From Rhabdornis inornatus (taxonomy: Eukaryota > Chordata > Aves > Passeriformes > Rhabdornithidae): 64,000 bases of DNA. A program made the position numbers and the translations under genes. Positions 54,001 to 63,000 of this stretch are shown here, piece by piece. The notes below the pieces were generated by a model. The model did not search any database. It was not told the origin of the DNA and saw nothing but the letters and a program-made list of their open reading frames with translations. Numbering within the stretch: position 1 is the stretch's first letter; each line of letters begins with the position of its first letter. Location: assembly GCA_013397075.1 (NCBI GenBank), contig VWZS01010872.1, forward strand, positions 360,644 to 424,643. The letters run 5' to 3'.

Positions 54001-57000
54001 CTCCAGAATGGAGGCCGACACAGTCGATAGCAGTCAGGTGCCTTGCCCCATCCCTCCTGAGCAGTGTGTGGTAGAAGATGAGTTAGAATTTTCCAAAGTC
54101 ACTCGATTGGTTAGTTCTGAACAAGGTGAGGAGTCCCCAGACTCTTCCCCGGAGGAACAAAGATCTGTGATTGAAATCCCCACTGCTCTAATGGAGAGTG
54201 TGCCTTCTTGTGAAAGCAAATCCAAAATCCCTGTAAGAACAGCTGCTGCCCCATTGCAATCCTCACAACAATTGGAAAACGAGAGCCTTTCTCTGGACGA
54301 CTTCCTGGACAGTTCGCAGTGTGAAGGAAAAGATGACCAAGGAAAACCAAAGTCTAAAATTCCCGTGAAAACTGCTTCCCAAAAAGCTGAATCACAACAC
54401 TCGCATGCGGACGCGTCCGTCCACAAGCCGGAGTCACCCAAAGCGCTCGACGTGATGAGCGCGGTCCCTGCGAAACCAGACAGCCGCAGTAAATCAGAAT
54501 CTGACGCCGGTAGTCCTGTGGACCCAAAGACCAAACGTTCTATCAAAGCCAGGAGCTATACTGAGGCAGAGGCAGAGGCCAGGGAGAGGGAGAGCGAGAT
54601 GAAGTTTGAGCTAGACTCAGATGAGGCAGCAACAGCAAGATCGAAGGTATTTTCTTCACGGTTGCCAGTTAAAAGCAGAAGTGCTACAGGCTCCCGCAGT
54701 GCTTTTAGTCCCACAAAAGAAAGTAAGGACCATTTTTTTGATCTTTACAAAAACTCCATAGAGTTTTTTGAAGAGATTAGTGACGAAGCTTCTAAATTAG
54801 TGGAAAGACTCACGCAGTCAGAGAGAGAACAAGAATTAGGTTCAGATGATGAAAGCAGTAGTGCCCTAGAAGTTTCAGTTATTGAAAATGTACCATCCAG
54901 TGAGACTCAGCAGTCAGTTCCTGAAGACATCTTTGACATCAGACCCATTTGGGATGAGTCTGTAGAGACTCAGATTGAACGTATCCCTGACGAAAATGTC
55001 CATGACCGTGCTGAAGGTATTTGCCAGCGACTGGGATTCCCTGTGCGACGCATGTCATGAATTAAACTCTTTTGTTTTTTGTTTTCTTTGGTGTGTGCGT
55101 GCGTGTGTGTTTGTGCCCAGGTGTAATGCGTGTGGCTTTTTCTTTTCAGCTTCTGGTGGTTAGTTGTGCTTTTTTTTTTCCCTGTGAGCTGTGTTTGGTT
55201 TTATTTTTGTGTCTGTGTTCTTGTCTATGAAACGATCTCAAGATTGCAAACCGTAAGCGCTTACGGGAAGTGTTACCTTAATAAGCAGAAACACTTCTAG
55301 AAATATGTATGGTTTTGTCATTTGTCAATCAGCTGATTGCTTAGGTTGTGCACGTTTTGGCTTTTGACTTTCCCTGCGCCTATTACTAGCTATTAACTTT
55401 ACTAATAATAACATGCTTGGGTGTCAATTGAAAGCCAGACAGATAAATTTATAGACTTCTGAGTTGGTACACAAAGAGATCTGCAGGAGTTTTAAAGAAT
55501 GAAGCTTTTTATGTTCCTTTTTTTTGACAGTCTGTGTCTGAAGAAATCCTGAGTCACCAGTAACTTTCGTATACATTTTCTGGTGCTTGGTTTTCCTCAT
55601 GCCTACTTGTATGCTAATACTGAGTAGTCTGAATGGAAATCAGGAGCCAGATTGACACGTGCATATCACAAACCCTAAGCAATTTTCCGATTCAGAGCTG
55701 TCACAATCCCCATGTGCATTCAGGGAAAATCAAAACTCAAATTCCACCATCCTCAAATTAGCTCTGGGGATGGGAGGAGCTGTCAGTCTCACCATGAGTG
55801 AAGTGAATGAGGACTGACAAATGACCATGTGATTTTTCCTTGCCTTCATTGTTGGTGTTTTGTCTCATTCCCGTCCAAAGGGTCAAAGACACTGAAATTA
55901 ACAGTATCTCAAATGCAGACCATAATCTGAAGCGCTGTATGGACTTTTTGAACAAAACTTGCCCTGCAAAAGAAGAAACATGATCAGAAGCACTGGTCCC
56001 AATGAATTCTTCAAATCTGGCATTTACTAAGGAGGCATGGAAAACTATAGCTCTTGACTTAGTCAAAGTCTTCAACTGAGCTTTAGAATGAAGTTTTAGA
56101 GTAAAATGCCTGGCCAAAATAGACACAGTAGGTGCTTCAGTCCTAGATTATGTTTTCACATGACTGCCTGATTTTCAGGTAGAAAAATTAGATAGTCCAG
56201 TGCTTTTTGAAATACCAAGCTTTTTGAGTTTTATTTTGAATCTAGGGGTTTACAGGCCTCGCTTGAGTTGCACATCCTGTCCACATTTAGACTCAGCAGT
56301 TAGGAAAAACCAACGCTTTCCCTTCTTGGGCTCCTCTCTCTCTCCTATGGAAATGATTTTTAACTTGCAAAAGGCAACTTGTAGCTCTCTTTGACCTTTA
56401 GATCAACAGGATGATCAGGAAAGGACAGAGGAAAGACTGGCCCACATCGCGGATCATCTTGGATTCAGCTGGACAGGTAAAGTGCATGTTGTCTGCTCCA
56501 GAGAGAAAGGAGGGCAATGGTCCACACTCCTTTCATTTATTTTGGATTATTTTCTGATTATCTAAATATGATCTATAAAAATATTTCAGAAGCTTATTGT
56601 CTTTGGGATACTGAGAATCCTAAGTGGGTTAACAGAGGAACCTGTTCTAAATAATCACTTCAATATTGTGGACTTAATAGACCTCTGGCAGGAAACGGTA
56701 GTGTAGACAAGTGGAAGTGACATGGAATGAGATGCAAATATTTTCTCAGGTTTTGGGGTTAAACTGTAGTTCACAGACATTTCCTTTTCTTGGAATGAAA
56801 TTAGACCAGGGGAGGAGTAGTAGTGGTATCAGACCTCTTTGCAGAGATGTATTTCTTTTTCAGAGCTAGCAAGAGAACTGGACTTCACAGAGGAGCAAAT
56901 TCACCAGATTCGAATTGAAAATCCCAATTCGCTTCAAGACCAGAGCCACGCGCTCCTCAAATACTGGCTTGAAAGGGATGGGAAACATGCAACAGGTTTG

Positions 57001-60000
57001 TCTCCAGTAATAGTGTGTGACTGTCTCCAATCTGCTAGCTGAGGTGACAGGTTTGTGCTGTAATCACAAAGAAAATTTTGGGAAAATTTAGGCTACAAAA
57101 AGGATGACCATGGATTGTACTCAATGTTGTTTCTAGTCTTTTCTGTATGACACAGCAACTCAACAAGTTCGTTAAAAGGAAAAAAGACAGAGTGCTAGTT
57201 TTGATAAGCATCTGTTTGGTTCTTTTTAAATTTTACACAGCACTGCTTCTAAATGTGTCTGTAATTTATATATGATATCAGTTAGTTTCCTGTGTATACC
57301 TTTCCTATGGAGAAGGGAGGGAGTGTGCTTGATTCTTAACTGAGCTGCACGGTGTCGTTCCAATGGCACAGATACCAATCTGACCCAATGTCTGACGAAA
57401 ATCAACCGCATGGACATCGTTCACCTGATGGAGACCAGCGGCATAGACCCCATGCAGGGCCACGGCACGCGCACCTACGCGGACACGGAGCAGTCCTTGG
57501 CATTGGACCACAGTGAAGGTAAGCGGCTCCTGGCCCAAACTGCCCGGGGTACCTCTCTGAGCATCGCTCTGTTTTGAAGTGTTGGCCCAGGCTCATCTCT
57601 TGGCTCTCGTGACAGAGCACAGGAATCCCTTTTGAAAGCACAGACAGTGTGGATGCACGCCAGCACGGCATCACACAGGTCACATTTCACCAGGCAGAAG
57701 GCCTGCACTTTAGCTGATCCTTCAGAAGCAAACACTGTGGCCAACAACGTTTGCCCAGTTTACCTTGGGATTTGGGTTTTTTTGCTTATGCAAGTGCTTT
57801 CATGGAAGTTGAGAAGGTTGTGTTAGAATTTGACCAAGATAGTAAAAAGGAAAACTACTCTGTGCTTTGACAGAAAACCCCTTTGGATTTGAGCATCCGG
57901 GATATTGTAGTTCTGTTAGGATGCTATTGCATTTCTTAAATTTGAAAGTTCAGTAGATTAGATCCAGTGGTTGCAAACTGAAGAAACACCTGCAAATTAT
58001 TTGGCATAAAATCCTCTTTTCCAGAAGTGATACTTTTGTGTGCCCAACTCAATATTGAAGCATATTAGACAGCTGCAAAGGTCCCAGTCTTGAAGAGAAT
58101 GTAGGAATAGAAGGTTGTTTGTTACAATTATCATTCTCATATCATTGGCAAGTAGCTTTAGAATGTTAACCTCTCTGTCCAGCTCAAATTTAGTACAAGC
58201 TTCTCTGTTTCCCCCCAATTTATTCTTCAGAGTTCACTAGGTTTCCAGTGAATATGGCACATAAATGAGCTACTTCTTGCACCTAGCCCTCTATGAAGAG
58301 TTTTTGTCTTTCCTTGTACAGTTAATTTTTCCAGAAGCAGATAAATAACAGATATGGGGGGGACAAGTCACTAAAATCTATCCTATTCAGCTGGAAAAAA
58401 TATCTGTTGTGAATCTTCTTCTATACTTGGAGGGCTTCAGGCATAATTACTTGCAGTAAATTTCTGGGTAAATGTTATTTTGTCTGTTACTGTCCAAATC
58501 TGGCCATAGTAGTGGCAGTCCAGCATTGCTTGGGCTACTTCTAGAGGCCAGGTGCCTCCCACTTGAGGTATTCAAGAAGTTCAAGTCACGCTTTGAGCCC
58601 GGGAATTTTCGATGCACACAGAAAGCAGGCAGGACTTCTGCCTTCTGGTCAGACTTGTAACTCTGTTTTTGATCTCTCTGTCTTCACAAGGGTTTTCAGC
58701 TCTGCAGGAGGAAGTGTACAGCTCGAGACACAAGCAAGAGCAGCAGAGAATATCTAAGGATGGCGAGCCAACTGAGCACCCCCCTCTGGTCTCCGAGGAA
58801 GACGTGTCTGTCAGTTATTCCCCGTTCCAGGACAGTACTCCCAGGAGCGAGGCAGAAGTGCCCATGGCTGAGCTTCTAAGGCAAGCACACAAGGAACAAG
58901 TAGAAGCTGAATTCTCAGGGAAATCCCAAGACATGCCAGGGAAACCATCTGCTTCGCAACAGGAATATTTGTAAGTGCCAGAAGACCAGGATGAAGCCAT
59001 AGGGAACAGGTTCTCTTTTCTCTGTGTTATAAGAGGATTTTACAATTGCTTTTGAAACATATGAACACGCTAGAATTTTCCTCCAATTGTGGTTTCCATT
59101 TTTTAATTCATGTGGAGGAAGCCTTAAGGTTGAAGAGAGAAAGTCAGTTTGTCACTGTGAACATGGAGCAATAACTGTGTCTAGTACATAGGAAATAAAA
59201 GAGGGCTAATAGAGAAGTGGAGGGGGGGAGTTTGTATATTTTTCATGTTTTGGATGACAAGTGGTGACATCTTAATAAAAGTAATCCTAAAGGACCCTTT
59301 CTTCAGAGTCAGATTGGCTTTTTCAGTGCAAGCAAAATTTTTTAAATTTAATCATTACTTACAAAACTCCTACCTACCTGTTAAGAACTGGGCTTTTAAA
59401 AGTGCATTTCTAATGGCCAAAGGAGCAGAAACAGGGTTTTACAGAGGCAAGACACAGGTACTTCCAGGAATAACACATGATAGAGTACACATTTAGAAGA
59501 CCTGTGCAGCAAAAACTTGAATTCTGAGGTGGGCTGTCAGTGGGGTTGGTGTCATTCAAAAAGGAATTTGAAATAGATCATGTTTGTTTCTCCACAGCTT
59601 CCCAGATTCTGTGCCCATACCGAGACCTCTCTGCAGGGTAGAGTCAGGTATTGATAAGCCAGCAAAATATCAAGAATCCCTTTCCAAAGAAGTGATTTTC
59701 CTGGAGGTGATTAGCTTTGATGTGGAGATGCAGCTCCCAGCAGTCAAAGGGAAACTGAGTCCAGCAAATCGACTTTGGGGGGCTTCTTTTGCTCAGGGTA
59801 TGCAAGGAGAAAGCATGGGAGACAGAAAATACCGTTTAGGAAAGCTGCTGTTGTAGTGTTAGGCAAGAACACCAATGCTTCCTAAGGACTTGCATCAGGA
59901 AATGAATGTCTTTGAGCAACAGAGAATACTTGGGAGACAATAGTGCCAACACTACACGAGAGTAAAGATGACAGGGGAATATCACTACGCTGCAGGTCTA

Positions 60001-63000
60001 ATTTGAACTAGGTGAAAAATCGGGCTAGGTTTAAATAACTTGTAAGGGACATGCTCCAAGAGGAATTACACAACAGCATTGAATGCACATAGGCTTGAAT
60101 TATATGTATTTCATTTATATCTGTGTTACATAGTAACACACATAATAATAGGTTTAACTAACTTGGGGCAGCAATTAATCATAGCAGGGTTCGACTGTGA
60201 AAATACCATTACAAACAAAACCTGAACCTCTACTAAATTTCTCTTTGCTAAACTCCAGAATTCTACATGAAAGTTGGTTTTTTCCACTTTGCAGCTGCAC
60301 AGCTTGTGCTCAGTGTTGTAGGTGCCTCACATCCTTCTACAGCAATCCAGGCTCTCCCACTAAAAAAGTAACTGGCAGTATGTAGAGATGTGAGGGCACA
60401 GGTGACAGCAAAGCTCTCTGAAATACTTTACAAATACCAAGTTTTGCAGAATTGCGTGGAAGTTTTGGATATCCATGTGGAGATTTGCTCAGGAAGTTGA
60501 GTGGGATTCCTAGCCAGACTGCTCTGTAGTTCCTGTCAAAGAGTATCAGTTATTTCTAGACTTTTCCGGACAACAGACAGCAGAACAATATGAAGTCGCT
60601 GCCTAGTGTTCCATTGCTGGGAATTGGGAAGCACTGCACAGTGGTAACTTGTTTGGATGTGTAATTCACAGCGTCACAGCTCCAGGAACGGAGAAGTCCG
60701 TGGGAGCTGGAAAAGCGGCGAGCGGAAAATCTGCGTGCTCAAGCACGGAAACGGGAGAGACGCAGAGAGCGCAGCCTCCATCCTCTGCGCAGAGTGGGGA
60801 CTCCCCCATTGTCCAAGAGCCTGAGGACCCCCAGCTGCAGCAGGAAAGCCTCTCTCTAAGGAGATCCAGTCTTGTGATAGTGGAGTCCACTGAGGACCAG
60901 ATGGAGAAGTGTGGAAGGGGCTATGAAGAGGAACCTTTAGAGAAGGTAAATGAACAACTTTGCCTCAATGTAATTTACACAATAAACCAAATTTTATGTC
61001 TCGCTTATTCCTTAAGATGAGAATATTTGTAATTAATTTGCATCTGGCACTGAGTTTTTTCTCCTTCGTTCTGTGGTTAAAAGAGTCAGGTAAAGGCTTT
61101 TCTACTGAGGTTTTCAAAGTTGAACCAAATCCCAGATCCCAAAGTCCAGACTGATAGTTCTGGTTCTGCTCCACCCTTCTTTGTCCTTGGGCCTGTGACT
61201 GTTAGGTCTGTGCCTGGGAGAGAAAGAGTGTCAGTAACAGGGGCAGAAACAAACTGAAGCAGATGTAATGTGGACAAAGTAATAATAGTAAAGCTCATAA
61301 AGAAAGACAAGGCTAGCCCAGAGCAGTGTGAGAAATGGTGTGAAAGATCTGTAAAGTCAGTGAGATGTAAAAGAGACAGCAGCCATGCATTGCAGAGTAC
61401 TGAGGATATACTGGTGTTTATGTAGCATGCAGGCAGTAAAGAGATATAGAGACAGCAGAATAAAGAGGATTTCAAAAGCTCTACAAGGTACGTCTTGGGT
61501 TGTGTAGATAAGGGACTTCATTGGCAGCTTTCAGAGAGGGGAAGACACTCACCAGCAAAGAAAGAGAGCAACCATAAGGCTTTTAGTGGAGAATTAAAGT
61601 TTCTTGGCAGATGAAGGTTTAAGAATAAACAGCTTGCTTTGCACGTTCTGAGTGAAAGAAAAGGAGAAGGCATCCTTGGGCAGGAAATTAGCTCTTGAGT
61701 CAAGTTAGAGCAGGGAAGGCGCAGCTGTACTGAGGCAAAAATTGTTTCACCTTTGCGTTCATTAGAAACAGGGCCTTTTTCTCCTTGCTTCTATGTGGCC
61801 AAAGATATTGCCTCTAGAAAGAAGGGTTTCAGATCTCTGCCTCTGGGATCCCAGGGAAAGGTGGAATTTAAAGTTTGTCAGGTGATTGGAAGAGTATCTA
61901 CAACAGGGGTCAGTGCGAGGGCAGGCTGCCCTCGAAATAATGTATTGCTTTCTTCCTCCAGTTCTGTTACTGAAGTGAAACAACAACAGCTCTTACCACC
62001 AACCCCTCCTCTCCTTATTTATTTTCCCCTTTATGTTTTTATACTAGAGCTATTTCCCAATTGATTCTTTTCAGCCTCTCTTTGCCTTCTGATGTGTTTA
62101 TTTAAATTTTTAATTTTTCCTTATGCAGGATAGGCAAGTTCAGCACTTGTTACTAAATTTTCCTCATCTTTCTGAGGCTACTGCTACACTGTTCCCTAGT
62201 TAAAACTCTTCAGTCCTACTGTCTGTACCCTGCGCTCTTTACTTGCCCCTGTGGAAGATTAAAAGGCTTTTGTAGATTTTTCTGTGTAATTAACCCAGAA
62301 AGCATATGCAAAATGTGGGAATTGCAGAGCTGGTGTAGAAAGACAGAAACTGTAGCTACTGCTAGTACTACATACAGAGTCCTGCTTCCATGCTTCCCCT
62401 AGGAGTTAGCAGAGGAGTTAGGTGGGCTGGAGCTCAGCTCGGATGAGGACGAGATGGTCACCACCAGGGTCATTCGGCGCCGGGTGATCATTCAGGTACC
62501 GTGTGTTGAACGACTGCATGAGCCTGTGCTGCCTTAGGCCCTGAGTTGGTGTTGCAGCTAAGCTGGGATGCTCCCAAATAATGCATCTCCATTGGATAAG
62601 CTATTCCAATACCTTAGGATTACAGTAACACTGCTAACCCCTTTGTAAATTCCGTAGATGCCTTGGTAGGAGGAAGATGAAGGCTTGTCAGTCACGTATG
62701 CAACAAGGTCAACTAATGTATCTTTGCCTGTGTGCTGTGGCATCACTTATCTTTGCATGCCTTTCTAAGGATTTATTTGCAGAATAGGTTTTTTCCTAAC
62801 ATTGCTGATTTTTTTTCCATTCTGTAGCCCATTAACCGATTTTAAAATATTTCTAGACCCACATGAAGGCTTCACTTCACACAACTTTGTTCTTTGTCAT
62901 ACAGGCTGATAGCATGCCTGAAATGCCACCAGAAACAGTCACAGAAGAGCAATACACAGATGAACATGGGCACACAGTGGTAAAGAAGGTATTGTCAGTT

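Noticed and set aside
55017..55060. Treating the stop at 55058-55060 as the normal end of the protein
   Set aside because: A donor at 55017 joins in phase to the death-domain exon at 56402, as in the family. The 14 extra codons are intron read-through.
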